Source: an uncultured Roseovarius sp.
Lineage (GTDB): Bacteria; Pseudomonadota; Alphaproteobacteria; Rhodobacterales; Rhodobacteraceae
Assembly (NCBI GenBank): GCA_947497295.1
Contig: CANMFU010000007.1
Coordinates: forward strand, 62,001 to 126,000
DNA length: 64,000 nucleotides
Direction of reading: 5' to 3'
Position 1 is the stretch's first letter; each line of letters opens with the position of its first letter. Under the pieces are notes generated by a model. It was given only the letters and a program-made list of their open reading frames with translations, had not been told where the DNA came from and did no database searches. A program made the position numbers and the translations under genes. Below, one piece after another: positions 55,504 through 64,000 of this stretch.

Positions 55504-58011
55504 TCAGCCGTCCGTGCGGATGACCTCGTTCTTCGGATCATAGGGGCTGTCCTCGGTCACTGTCGCGTCCCAAAGCTGGTCCATGATCTTGACCTTCAGA
55601 ACCGTGCCGGGCACCACCAGATCGGACTTGATATAGCCCATGCCGATGCTTTTGCCGAAGGCCACCGAATAGCCGCCCGAGGTCAGGCGGCCGACGCGCT
55701 CGCCATCTGCGGTGTACAGCACTTCGCGGCCCCACGGATCGGCGTCATCCGGTCCGTCGATCAGGAAAGTGCAGCACTTGGCGCGCACACCGGTTTCCAC
55801 CATCGCCTCCTTGCCGTGAAACTCCTTCTCCAAATCGACAAAGCGGGGCAGATCGGCCTCCAGCGGGGTTGCATCGCGGCCCAGCTCGTTGCCGAAGGCG
55901 CGATAGCTCTTTTCCTGCCGCAGCCAGTTCTGCGCGCGCGCGCCGACCAGCTTCATGCCGTGCGGCTCCCCGGCCTTCTCCAGCAGATCAAACAGGTAAT
56001 TCTGCATCTCGATCGGGTGATGCAGCTCCCAGCCCAGCTCGCCGGTATAGGCGACGCGGATTGCGTTTACCGGGCACATGCCCAGTTCGATCTGGCGGGC
56101 CGTAAGCCATGGGAAACGCTTGTTTGACAGGGCGGTTGCGGGGTCTGCGTCGATGATCACGTCCTTCAGAACGTCGCGCGATTTCGGACCGGCGATGGCA
56201 AAGACGCCCCATTGCGTGGTGACGTCCTGAATCTCGATATAGCCGAAATCGCCCATCTTGTCCTCGGCGGCCTTGCGCAGGAAATCGGCGTCATATTCGG
56301 TCCAGGCCCCGGCGGAGACGAGATAGTAAGCGTTCTCACCCGTCCGAACGATGGTGTATTCGGTGCGCGTCGTGCCATGGGCAGTCAGTGCATAGGTCAG
56401 GTTGATGCGGCCCACTTTGGGCAGCTTGTTGCAGGTGAACCAGTCAAGAAAGGCGGTCGCGCCCGGACCCTTGACGATATGCTTGGAGAAGGCTGTCGCG
56501 TCGATCAGGCCGACGCCCTCGCGGATCGCTTTTGCCTCATCGACAGCATATTGCCACCAGCCACCCCGGCGGAAAGACCGCGCGTCGTGGTCGAAATTCT
56601 CGGGCCCGTCCAGCGGGCCGTAATAGTTCGGCCGCTCCCAGCCGTTGACGAAGCCGAACTGCGCGCCGCGCGCCTTCTGGCGGTCATAGGCGGGCGCCGT
56701 GCGCAGCGGGCGGCAGGCGGGGCGCTCCTCGTCGGGGTGGTGCAGGATATAGACGTGCTCGTAGCATTCCTCATTCTTGCGCGCGGCGAATTCGGTGGTC
56801 ATCCAGCTCGACGAATAGCGCTTGGGATCAAGGCTCGCCATGTCGATCTCGGCCTCGCCATCCACCATCATCTGGGCAAGGTAATAGCCGGTGCCACCCG
56901 CCGCCGTGATGCCAAAGCTGAAGCCCTCGGCCAGCCACATATTGCGCAAGCCCGGCGCGGGACCGACCAGCGGGTTGCCGTCAGGGGTGTAGCAGATCGG
57001 ACCGTTGAAATCGTCCTTGAGTCCGCATTCCTCGCAGCTTGGGATGCGGTGGTTCATCGCCATGTACTGATCTTCGATCCGCTCCAGATCCAGCTGGAAC
57101 AGATCGGCGCGGAAACTATCCGGCACGCCATGCTCGAACCGCGCGGGCGCGTTCGGCTCGTAGACGCCGAGGATCCAGCCGCCGCGTTCTTCGCGCACAT
57201 AAGATTGCGCGTCGGCGTCGCGGATCACAGGATGCTCAACATTGCCTTCGGCGCGGAATTTGACCAGCTCGGGATCGCTGTCCATCACGATGAACTGATG
57301 CTCGACCGGGATCGCAGGCATTTTGATACCCAGCATTTTTGCCGTACGCTGTGCGTGGTTGCCACTGGCGGTCACGACATGCTCGGCGGTGATCACCACC
57401 TGCTCATCGGACGGCACCAGATTGCCGCCCCTCTCGACCATCTTGGTCGCGGTCACTTCCCACGCCTCACCGTTCCAGTGGAACGCATCGGCCTGCCATT
57501 TCCGCTCGATCATCACGCCGCGCTGGCGGGCGCCTTTGGCCATGGCCATGGTGACGTCAGCAGGGTTAATGTAGCCGTCGGTCTGGTGGTAGATCGCGCC
57601 CTTCAGATCGTCGGTGCGGATCAGCGGCCATTTCGCCTTGATCTGGTCGGGGGTCATCCACTCGTAGGGTACGCCGCAGGTCTCAGCGGTGGAGGCGTAG
57701 AGGCGGTATTCATCCATCCGCTCCTCGGTCTGGGCCATGCGCAGGTTACCCACCACGGCGAAACCGGCGTTGAGGCCGGTTTCCTCCTCCAGCGTCTTGT
57801 AGAACTTGATGGAATAGTCGTGGATGTGGGTCGTGGCGTAGCTCATGTTGAAATAGGGCAGAAGACCGGCCGCGTGCCATGTGCTGCCCGACGTCAGTTC
57901 GTCGCGCTCCAGCAGCATGACATCGTCCCAACCGGCGCGCGCCAGATGATAGGCAATCGAGGTGCCGACGGCACCGCCGCCGACGACAAGGGCTTTGACA
58001 GAAGTTTTCAT
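55504..58011 (-). CDS. FAD-dependent oxidoreductase with GcvT-like C-terminus (dimethylglycine/sarcosine dehydrogenase type)
   Basis: An 835-residue flavoprotein likely demethylating a methylated glycine or related amine, passing the one-carbon unit to tetrahydrofolate. The FAD fold has GGGAVG at 11-16; H46 in STWHAAG aligns with the histidine that binds FAD covalently in DMGDH. The C-terminal half (about 430-820) is GcvT/aminomethyltransferase-like (YTGELGWELHHP, GARAQNWLRQEKSYRAFGNELG). The start at 58011 fits the family; the frame is open to 58086. No electron-transfer flavoprotein or folate gene is adjacent. Confidence 0.88.
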   Translation of the reverse strand: MKTSVKALVVGGGAVGTSIAYHLARAGWDDVMLLERDELTSGSTWHAAGLLPYFNMSYATTHIHDYSIKFYKTLEEETGLNAGFAVVGNLRMAQTEERMDEYRLYASTAETCGVPYEWMTPDQIKAKWPLIRTDDLKGAIYHQTDGYINPADVTMAMAKGARQRGVMIERKWQADAFHWNGEAWEVTATKMVERGGNLVPSDEQVVITAEHVVTASGNHAQRTAKMLGIKMPAIPVEHQFIVMDSDPELVKFRAEGNVEHPVIRDADAQSYVREERGGWILGVYEPNAPARFEHGVPDSFRADLFQLDLERIEDQYMAMNHRIPSCEECGLKDDFNGPICYTPDGNPLVGPAPGLRNMWLAEGFSFGITAAGGTGYYLAQMMVDGEAEIDMASLDPKRYSSSWMTTEFAARKNEECYEHVYILHHPDEERPACRPLRTAPAYDRQKARGAQFGFVNGWERPNYYGPLDGPENFDHDARSFRRGGWWQYAVDEAKAIREGVGLIDATAFSKHIVKGPGATAFLDWFTCNKLPKVGRINLTYALTAHGTTRTEYTIVRTGENAYYLVSAGAWTEYDADFLRKAAEDKMGDFGYIEIQDVTTQWGVFAIAGPKSRDVLKDVIIDADPATALSNKRFPWLTARQIELGMCPVNAIRVAYTGELGWELHHPIEMQNYLFDLLEKAGEPHGMKLVGARAQNWLRQEKSYRAFGNELGRDATPLEADLPRFVDLEKEFHGKEAMVETGVRAKCCTFLIDGPDDADPWGREVLYTADGERVGRLTSGGYSVAFGKSIGMGYIKSDLVVPGTVLKVKIMDQLWDATVTEDSPYDPKNEVIRTDG

Positions 58012-58112
58012 GTGCTGCGCTCCGATGGCATGTGTTGCCCCGCTTTTATCATGTCCAGCGCGCGGCGCGCGGCGCTGCCGACACAACGTAATGCAAAACC
58101 GACGCCGGGGCG

Positions 58113-58802
58113 CTACTCGGCCAGAGCCGCGTCCAGCCGGCCCACCGGGAAATACGGCGCGAGCAGTGATCGCAGCTCGGCCCGGCGCGGCGCGGCGGGG
58201 TCATAAAGTGCGTAGCAGACGTAATCCTCCATCAGTGCCGCCTGCTGTTCGAACCCGAACTTCAGAAAGCTGGCATCGGCATCCGGTACATAGAAATAAG
58301 GATCCATATTCACGAAACTTTCGAATGCGGCGCGCGCAGGTCGATAGCCAGTGACCCGTCTCTGCTGCCATTGCCAGACATGCACCAGCTCATGCGCCAG
58401 TACCAGCGCCTGAGGAAAACGCGCCGATTTCGGCCAATCGGCGGCCAGATCGGCGCGGTAGAATTCGCGGCTCATGTGGACGCGACTCCACAGCGCCCAG
58501 CCCGGCGGCGGGCCGCTGCGAGGCTCTGGCGCGGTGCGGTCGCACAGGCCGCTGACCTGATTCTCAGGTATGACCGGGTAAAGATCCGAAATATCAGGGA
58601 CATCGGGCGCTGACGGCATGGGGGTGAACCCGCGCGCGATGCGCACCGAATCCACATTCAGCGACGGCCCAAGGACATCTGCGGCAAAGCGGCGCTCGTT
58701 CTGCGTCAGGGGCCGCGTGCAGGCACTCAGCGCCAGCGCACACAGCGCCGCCAATACGCCCAGACGCGCCGCGCCCCGCCCTGTGTGCCAAAATGCCACC
58801 AT
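58113..58802 (-). CDS. Lipoprotein with HExxH metallopeptidase-like motif
   Basis: A 229-residue lipoprotein with the lipobox LSAC (Cys28). The mature part has a putative zinc-binding LAHELVHVWQWQQ near 134-146, followed by a conserved-looking YRPARAAFESFVNM and an acidic FGFEQQAALMEDYVCYAL. The HExxH helix and its W-rich environment resemble peptidoglycan- or conjugation-linked zinc proteins, but no substrate is known. ATG 58802 was chosen because the frame upstream (to 59054) is in another gene's control region. Confidence 0.65.
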   Translation of the reverse strand: MVAFWHTGRGAARLGVLAALCALALSACTRPLTQNERRFAADVLGPSLNVDSVRIARGFTPMPSAPDVPDISDLYPVIPENQVSGLCDRTAPEPRSGPPPGWALWSRVHMSREFYRADLAADWPKSARFPQALVLAHELVHVWQWQQRRVTGYRPARAAFESFVNMDPYFYVPDADASFLKFGFEQQAALMEDYVCYALYDPAAPRRAELRSLLAPYFPVGRLDAALAE

Positions 58803-58884
58803 ATGCCCCCGTCGTTCCCTTGGCTGCGCGCAGTCTTGCGCGTTTGGAGCAGAAGGCCAAGGGCGGGCGTCCCTTTGCTGGCCG

Positions 58885-60069
58885 TCAGTCGCGGCAGAAC
58901 CGTCCGGCTGATCCCTCAAGGCAACTGGCGCCGCCAGAGAGCTGCAAGCGCTTGGGCGGGGCTGGCTGCTTTGCGCTGTCCGCGCCGGTGGGCTCGGCGT
59001 CGAAAAACGAGGTGACCGAATTGGCAAACCTGCCGAACACTCCCAGTCCAGCATCGGCTTTGCTGTTGGCCTCGGTCTGCGGTATTTGTCCTGCGAGCGC
59101 CGGGGCCGTCCCGCCGCCCGCGCCCAAGCCTGCCTTTACCGCGTCAACAGCCAATTTCATCGCCCCCTCGGGGGATGCGGCCTGCGCCAGCCATGCCTGC
59201 GCATCGTCACTGCGGCGCGACAGCAGATCGTCCCGGATATCCAACATGACTGTCGCCAGTTGCCGCTCGGTTTCGGGCGAAATTGCCGGCGCGGCGCTGC
59301 CAATATACGGCAATGGGTAGCTCAGCAGCGCATTCAGACCGTCATAATCAACCTTTGCCAAAATCGCGCGTGTCGCCGCAAGGTTCGTATTACTCTGCAC
59401 CGTCAGCGTGATTTCGTCATGAAATCCCAGATTCGCCTCAAGCGATAGAAAAGGCGTGCCGACCAGCGACACATGCGGCGCGGCAGCATCGTTTGCGTCC
59501 GCCTGCTGCGCGGCGTAGGCGACACCACCGATCACCGCCCACCCCGTTTGCCGGCCACTTGCGTCGCGCCCCATCGGCGCGAGAGTGCCCTGTACGGCGG
59601 CCAGATTGCGCTCGCCTTCCCGTGCGGTGTAGGCCGCGCGGATCGCGACGAGTTGACGCCCGTTCTGGTACACCCAAGTCTCCGCATCGCGCTGCTTTTC
59701 CGCGGCGCGCTCACCTTTTACTGCGAAATTCTTCAGCAAATCCGGTGCGTCATCCGCGACCAGCCCCGGCTGCGCCCTTTCAATGGCGCTGTTGTCGCCA
59801 TCGGCCCACGCGCGGCGGCGCCACCCTTCGGGCGCGTCAGGCAGGTAAGGACGCGCGCCGTTGCTGCGGCGCACCTCGCGGTCCTTGGCCTCTGCCGCAG
59901 CTGCACGCGCCTCGCGCAGGGCGGTCATGCGCCCGCCATAGCTGGCGAAATAGGCGCTGGCCGTGTAGGTTCCGGGGGCCTGTCCGGCGGCGCTGGCCTG
60001 ATTTGCGTAGTCAACTGCCCCGAGTGCGGTGAGGGCGACCGCGCCAAAGCCCAACGCGAAGTAATTCAT
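58885..60069 (-). CDS. Exported or membrane-anchored protein of unknown function
   Basis: A 394-residue protein has an N-terminal hydrophobic segment (FALGFGAVALTALGAVDYA) that could be a signal anchor, then a charged Ala/Arg-rich helical region (about 50-70), WRRRAWADGDNSAIERAQPGL, and a long beta-containing domain with SLVGTPFLSLEANLGFHDEI. The C-terminus has two cysteines (ASCLEGSAGRFCRD). I do not recognise it. It reads in the same direction as the metallopeptidase lipoprotein, 82 bases away. Confidence 0.6.
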   Translation of the reverse strand: MNYFALGFGAVALTALGAVDYANQASAAGQAPGTYTASAYFASYGGRMTALREARAAAAEAKDREVRRSNGARPYLPDAPEGWRRRAWADGDNSAIERAQPGLVADDAPDLLKNFAVKGERAAEKQRDAETWVYQNGRQLVAIRAAYTAREGERNLAAVQGTLAPMGRDASGRQTGWAVIGGVAYAAQQADANDAAAPHVSLVGTPFLSLEANLGFHDEITLTVQSNTNLAATRAILAKVDYDGLNALLSYPLPYIGSAAPAISPETERQLATVMLDIRDDLLSRRSDDAQAWLAQAASPEGAMKLAVDAVKAGLGAGGGTAPALAGQIPQTEANSKADAGLGVFGRFANSVTSFFDAEPTGADSAKQPAPPKRLQLSGGASCLEGSAGRFCRD

Positions 60070-60166
60070 TTGCTATCCTGACCTGCACTGCGCTTTGCGG
60101 GCGAGTATGGATAGAAACCTTGTTCATTTTGGGATGCCGCAGCGGCAAGTTCCGGGCGCCGCGCGC

Positions 60167-61903
60167 TTATTCTCCGATGGCCAGCCCCTCGCGGCGCGGA
60201 TCGGCGCCGCCTTGCAGGCCGTCACCAACTGCGATGGCATGCAGGCCTGAATTGAGGTCGCGTAACTGGACCTCATATCCCATGTCTCGCAAGGGGCCTT
60301 CCAGCGTCGCGGCGCCTGTGCCCTGCTCCAGATCATAAGTGCCGAACCGGTTGGTCAGATGCGGCATGGCGATCATCTGCTGCACGTCCATGTCCCAATC
60401 GAGATAAGCAATGATGGCGTTCGCCACGTAGGGAATAATCTGGCTGCCACCGGGACTGCCCAGCACCAGCACCGGCGCGCCGCCCTGCATGACAATCGTC
60501 GGCGCCATCGACGAGCGGGGACGCTTGCCCGGCTCGACCCGGTTGGCGATGGGGCGGCCTTCCTCGTGAGTGGCAAAGCTGAAATCGGTCAGCTCGTTAT
60601 TCAGCAAGAACCCCGCTGCCATGACGCGCGAGCCAAAGGCATTTTCGATTGTCGTCGTCATCGACAACGCATTGCCGTAGCGATCAACGATGGAGATATG
60701 CGAGGTCGACGGCAGCTCAATCGCGTTATCATCGCCCCGGAGCAGCGCGTGATCGAATTCAGGCGCGCCCGGCTGAACGTCGGGTAGCGCATCATCGCGG
60801 TCCAGAAGCGCGCCGCGCTGCCGCAGATAGGCGGGCGCCAGCAGCCCCTGTACCGGCACAGGCACATAATCGCTATCGGCCACAAAGCGGCCCCGGTCCG
60901 CAAAGGCGAGCCTTGTGGCATCCCCGATCAGGCGGCGTGCATCCACGTCGTCCGGGCCAAGCGCGGCCATATCGTAATCCGCGAGCGCGCCCAAAATCTG
61001 CCCAACGGCAATTGCACCGGATGAGGGCGGGCCCATGCCGCACACCTCATGCGCGCGATATGATGAGCAGACCGCCGGGCGCTCCTTGACGGTGTATAGC
61101 GCCAGATCCATCAGACTTAGCGCGCCGGGGGTGCCTGCCGCCGATTGCACCGCGCGGGTGATCTGGCGAGCGATGTCACCGGTATAAAACGGCTCTGGCC
61201 CCTCATTGGCGAAGGTCTCCAGCGTCTTGGCATAGGCCGGGTTCTTCAGGGTATCTCCAGCCTTCAGCGCGCGCCCTTCGGGCATGAAATAGTCGCGCGT
61301 GTCGGCAAAACGGTCCAGCGTGTCGGCATTGGCGACAATTGAGACTGCCATGCGCGGACTGACTTCGAAGCCCGACGTCGCATGATCCTGCGCCTCGGTG
61401 AACAGATCGGCCCAGTCCAGCCGCCCCCATCGCGCATGCGCCTCGGCCAGCAGCATCGGCGTGCCGGGAACGCCGACCGACCGGCCCCCGACAACGGCGT
61501 CCATGAAGCCAAGAGGCTGGCCAGAACCGTCCTGAAACAGCAAAGGTGTGGCGCTGACCGGCGCCGTCTCGCGCGCGTCGAGCGTGGTCAGATCGCCACT
61601 GGCCGCGTCATACCAGACCAGAAATGCGCCGCCGCCCAGACCCGAGCTTTGCGGTTCGACCAGCCCCAGCACCAGTTGCACGGCGATCATGGCATCGGCA
61701 GCGGTGCCACCCTCTCGCAGGACGCGCGCGCCTGCCCGGCTGGCCAGCGGATGCGCGGCGACGACCATCCAATCATCGGCCAGAACGGGTGCGGTGGCGA
61801 CTTGCGCCTCGAACGCGCCGGTTTCCGGCGCGACGGCATCGGCGGCTTGCTGCGCAACAGCGCCGCCTGCCAGCAACGCGAATGTAAGGACCAGCGCGCG
61901 CAT
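60167..61903 (-). CDS. ggt: Gamma-glutamyltransferase
   Basis: This periplasmic enzyme cleaves the gamma-glutamyl bond of glutathione. It has 578 residues with a signal peptide (to about AVAQ, residue 17). The precursor self-cleaves at a threonine in ELPSTSHISIVD near 397. The large-subunit GLGGGAFLVWYD near 82 and small-subunit PRSSMAPTIV and LGSPGGSQI motifs are present. The 1-base spacing to the dehydrogenase gene upstream suggests one operon. Confidence 0.92.
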   Translation of the reverse strand: MRALVLTFALLAGGAVAQQAADAVAPETGAFEAQVATAPVLADDWMVVAAHPLASRAGARVLREGGTAADAMIAVQLVLGLVEPQSSGLGGGAFLVWYDAASGDLTTLDARETAPVSATPLLFQDGSGQPLGFMDAVVGGRSVGVPGTPMLLAEAHARWGRLDWADLFTEAQDHATSGFEVSPRMAVSIVANADTLDRFADTRDYFMPEGRALKAGDTLKNPAYAKTLETFANEGPEPFYTGDIARQITRAVQSAAGTPGALSLMDLALYTVKERPAVCSSYRAHEVCGMGPPSSGAIAVGQILGALADYDMAALGPDDVDARRLIGDATRLAFADRGRFVADSDYVPVPVQGLLAPAYLRQRGALLDRDDALPDVQPGAPEFDHALLRGDDNAIELPSTSHISIVDRYGNALSMTTTIENAFGSRVMAAGFLLNNELTDFSFATHEEGRPIANRVEPGKRPRSSMAPTIVMQGGAPVLVLGSPGGSQIIPYVANAIIAYLDWDMDVQQMIAMPHLTNRFGTYDLEQGTGAATLEGPLRDMGYEVQLRDLNSGLHAIAVGDGLQGGADPRREGLAIGE

Positions 61904-61904
61904 G

Positions 61905-62885
61905 TTATAACATCGCCGGAACGACCTGATCAGGCGGACGATGGCCATCCTGAAAAGTCTTGATATTCACCAACACCTTCTCTCCCATCTCGATCCGGCC
62001 CTCGTTGGTGGCCGATCCCATGTGCGGCAGAAGCACCACATTCTTCATCTCGCGCAGGCGCGGATTGGCCGCATCTTCATACACATCAAGGCCCGCGCCG
62101 CCGATCTCGCCCGCACGCAGCATCCGCGTCAGGGCGTTCTGGTCGATCACTTCGCCGCGCGAGGTGTTCACGATCACCGCGCCCTGCTTCATCAAAGCAA
62201 GCCGACGCGCATTCATCAAGTGAAAAGTCGACGGCGTGTGCGGGCAGTTGACCGAAATCACGTCCATCCGTGCCACCATCTGGTCAAGGCTCTCCCAGTA
62301 TCGGGCACCCAACTCGTCCTCGATCTCGGGCCGCAAACGCTTGCGATTGTGGTAGTGCACCTCCATGCCGAACGCTGTCGCGCGCCGTGCCACTGCCTGT
62401 CCGATCCGACCAAGGCCAAGAACGCCAAGCCGCCGACCAGACACGCGCCCGCCCAGCAGTGCGGTCGGCGACCATCCGCGCCATTCACCCGATTGCATCA
62501 GCGCCAACCCCTCGGGGATGCGGCGCATGACGCTGAGAATTAACGCCATGGTCATGTCGGCAGTGTCATCGGCAGACACGCCCGGCGTGTTGGACACCAA
62601 GATGCCCCGCTGGCGCGCGGTCGCCACGTCGATATGGTCCACCCCCGCGCCGTAATTCGCAATCAGCTTGAGCCGGTCCCCGGCCTGCCCGACAAGCCCG
62701 GCGTCGATCCGGTCCGTAAGTGTGGGCACCAGAACATCACAGCCGCGCATCGCTGCGGTCAGCTCCTCGCGGGTCATCGGCGTGTCGTCCTCGCGCAGCG
62801 TTGTATCGAACAGCTCGCACAGACGGGACTCGACCGGTTCGGGCAAGCGCCGCGTCAGCGCAACACTCAGGCGTTGAGATGGCAT
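61905..62885 (-). CDS. D-2-hydroxyacid dehydrogenase, glyoxylate/hydroxypyruvate reductase type
   Basis: An NAD(P)-dependent reductase of 326 residues. The nucleotide-binding GLGRIGQAVARR is near 155-166; the catalytic Arg (NTSRGEVID), Glu (YEDAANP) and His (LPHMGSAT) are present. NYGAGVDHIDVATARQRGI is the substrate-side signature. The frame is open to 63008 but the family start is at 62885. The substrate, perhaps glyoxylate or glycerate, is not certain. Confidence 0.87.
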   Translation of the reverse strand: MPSQRLSVALTRRLPEPVESRLCELFDTTLREDDTPMTREELTAAMRGCDVLVPTLTDRIDAGLVGQAGDRLKLIANYGAGVDHIDVATARQRGILVSNTPGVSADDTADMTMALILSVMRRIPEGLALMQSGEWRGWSPTALLGGRVSGRRLGVLGLGRIGQAVARRATAFGMEVHYHNRKRLRPEIEDELGARYWESLDQMVARMDVISVNCPHTPSTFHLMNARRLALMKQGAVIVNTSRGEVIDQNALTRMLRAGEIGGAGLDVYEDAANPRLREMKNVVLLPHMGSATNEGRIEMGEKVLVNIKTFQDGHRPPDQVVPAML

Positions 62886-62990
62886 GAAGCGTCTCCTTGA
62901 TCTTCCATGTTCAATATCTTCATGGCATGGTGGCGCAGTAACGGGCGAGGCACAAGAACCCCGCAGGTCATAACGGGCAGAAATCTGAAT

Positions 62991-63491
62991 ATGGTCAAGC
63001 CATTCCAACCGCTATTGGCGTTGGCACTTGCCGCCGTTCTTCCCTTTGGGGCTGCGGCGCAGGATCGCGGTCAGGTCACCAACCTGCCGCTGCCGCGCTT
63101 TGTGTCAATGAAGGCCGCCGAAGGCTATGTGCGGCGCGGTCCCAGCCGCACCCACCGCATCGACTGGATCTTTCGCAAGCGCGACACGCCGCTGGAGATC
63201 ACCGCCGAGCATGGCCACTGGCGCCGCGTGCGCGACCGCGACGGTGCCGGCGGCTGGATGCACTATTCTCTGCTGTCGGGCGTGCGCACCGTGCTGGTCG
63301 AGAAGGACATGCTGCAAATGCGCAATAGCCCCGATCCCAAATCGCTGGTGGTCGCGCAGCTGGAATTAGGGGTGATTGCAAGGATCGACGAATGCACGCA
63401 CGACTGGTGCGAACTGTCGGTCGGGGGGTATGGCGGCTGGGTGTCCAAATCGGCCCTTTGGGGCGTTGGTGCAGACGAAATACTGGACTAA
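62991..63491 (+). CDS. SH3 domain-containing exported protein
   Basis: A 166-residue protein with a signal peptide (to AAAQ near 24). The mature part has the bacterial SH3 pattern twice: LPRFVSMKAAEGYVRRGPSRTHRIDWIF near 35-62 and a second ELGVIARIDECTHDWCELSVGGYGGWVSK, with a Cys pair. Such domains bind cell wall or protein partners. The upstream in-frame ATG at 62907 lies ahead of a non-conserved stretch. It is divergent from the dehydrogenase. Confidence 0.75.
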   Translation: MVKPFQPLLALALAAVLPFGAAAQDRGQVTNLPLPRFVSMKAAEGYVRRGPSRTHRIDWIFRKRDTPLEITAEHGHWRRVRDRDGAGGWMHYSLLSGVRTVLVEKDMLQMRNSPDPKSLVVAQLELGVIARIDECTHDWCELSVGGYGGWVSKSALWGVGADEILD

Positions 63492-63619
63492 GATCACGCG
63501 CCCTACCTCTGCAAAAAAGACCAGCTGCGACACAACCAGAAAAACAAACGGAAAAGACCGGATTTTTTGCCTTTCGGTCTTGCACCCCATGCCGGGCCGG
63601 AGTAATCACCACGCCACGT

Positions 63620-63694
63620 TGGGGTGTAGCCAAGCGGTAAGGCATCGGTTTTTGGTACCGTGTATCGTAGGTTCGAATCCTACCACCCCAGCCA
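63620..63694 (+). tRNA. tRNA-Gln (UUG anticodon)
   Basis: The 75-base gene has acceptor TGGGGTG pairing with CACCCCA, a 3-base-pair D stem (GCC/GGC), the anticodon TTG at 63652-63654 in a TTTTGGT loop, T arm GTAGG-TTCGAAT-CCTAC and encoded GCCA. The 27-43 position is a T-T mismatch, a small deviation that may be native. Confidence 0.92.
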
Positions 63695-63854
63695 CTTCTT
63701 TCATTCGTTTCAGAGTGTAAGCCTCAGGGTCTGTCCAGGGCCGCGAGATGCCCTTGGTAATGCTCCCGTCTGGGGTATGCCCAGCTATGGCCCGGTTGGG
63801 GCCACTTTCCGGGGGCTAGACGAGGTTCTTGGTTCTGGGGGTGTGACAGACAGG
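63695..63854. other. Unassigned stretch between tRNA-Gln and the arsH remnant
   Basis: No confident gene. A plus-strand frame that starts inside tRNA-Gln (63660-63923) and a minus-strand frame reading SVTPPEPRTSSSP, ending at a stop, both lack family likeness. The minus frame continues in register past the arsH fragment stop. It may be sequence left by an insertion, but no terminal repeats are seen. Confidence 0.4.
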
Positions 63855-63986
63855 CTAGCCAGCATAGATAAGCGAGCCATTGAGCAGCAAGATGCGCGGC
63901 GCATGCGCCGCGCGATCAGTTGACAACAGACGATCCGTGTCAATCAGCTGGAAATGCCTGGCTTCGACGTTCGGGGCATCGGGCAT
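63855..63986 (-). pseudogene. arsH: N-terminal fragment of arsH (arsenical resistance oxidoreductase)
   Basis: A frame with a good ribosome site (AAGGGAA) starts at ATG 63986 and stops after 43 codons. The peptide reads NVEARHFQLIDTDRLLS, then HAPRILLLNGSL, matching from memory the first 45 residues of ArsH (typically HAPRILLLYGSLRERS). It then departs to IYAG and a stop, so the flavodoxin-like domain is lost and the fragment should be inactive. The sequence may continue only outside the known ORF frame. A perfect 20-base palindrome (63894-63913) falls inside. Confidence 0.6.
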
Positions 63987-64000
63987 TGCGATTCCCTTCG

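Noticed and set aside
56212..58206. 664-codon open frame on the plus strand opposite the flavoprotein gene
   Set aside because: It lies wholly antisense to a strongly supported gene, has His/Arg/Ala-rich composition without any motif, and long antisense frames are common at this base composition.
63660..63923. 87-codon plus-strand frame near the right edge
   Set aside because: It starts inside tRNA-Gln and runs antisense through the arsH remnant; no family likeness.
1..64000. CRISPR array or intact insertion sequence
   Set aside because: No regularly spaced repeats or transposase-like product was seen anywhere in the window.

Overview
The window looks like the chromosome of a Rhodobacterales (Roseobacter/Rhodobacter-type) alphaproteobacterium. 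The evidence is high G+C, the complete 14-gene nuo operon carrying extra reading frames typical of that order (DUF5333- and DUF5337-like proteins, a NuoE with a C-terminal helix-hairpin-helix extension), the nuoN-birA-coaX-rnj linkage, an alphaproteobacterial GTTC-N7-GTTC SOS box and an OmpW/CreA/ZnuABC/GlmUS complement. No rRNA, CRISPR array or intact mobile element was seen.

Left part, about 0-25 kb. The tail of a probable glycosyltransferase is followed by a DEAD-box RNA helicase, then a minus-strand block rnj-coaX-birA lying downstream of the nuo operon. The nuo operon runs from a good sigma70-type promoter near 24.7 kb down to a hairpin terminator at 5.65 kb, in the order nuoA-B-C-D-x-E-x-x-F-x-x-G-x-x-H-x-I-x-J-x-K-L-M-N. 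The x genes are accessory frames: five predicted exported or lipid-anchored proteins, a SAM methyltransferase, a carboxymuconolactone decarboxylase-like protein, a 72-aa membrane protein and two very small unreported-looking frames of 42 and 24 codons. Many junctions are ATGA, GTGA or TGATG overlaps, which suggests translational coupling.

Middle, about 25-42 kb. A GST, OmpW with a possible FNR-type box, a PNPOx-like protein with CreA, a DegT aminotransferase with a phosphoglycolate phosphatase, divergent glmU-glmS (UDP-GlcNAc supply), moaA, waaA with a GT4 glycosyltransferase (LPS core), an M20 amidohydrolase, and a peptide/nickel-type ABC importer (binding protein and two permeases, no ATPase gene adjacent).

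Right part, about 42-64 kb. A flavin reductase; an SOS-box-controlled pair encoding a radical-SAM DNA-repair protein and a DUF4130-UdgX fusion; gabT with a divergent XRE-cupin regulator and a perfect split inverted repeat between them; sufE, rnd, purN-purM and a CAU-anticodon tRNA; a divergent znuA / zur-znuC-znuB zinc locus with two Zur-box-like palindromes; a large DMGDH/sarcosine-dehydrogenase-like flavoprotein; two orphan exported proteins; gamma-glutamyltransferase; a D-2-hydroxyacid dehydrogenase; an SH3 protein; tRNA-Gln(UUG); and, at the right edge, a truncated arsH remnant.

Starts were chosen from visible Shine-Dalgarno sequences, overlap with neighbours and family N-termini. Functional names rest on recognised motifs, without database searches.
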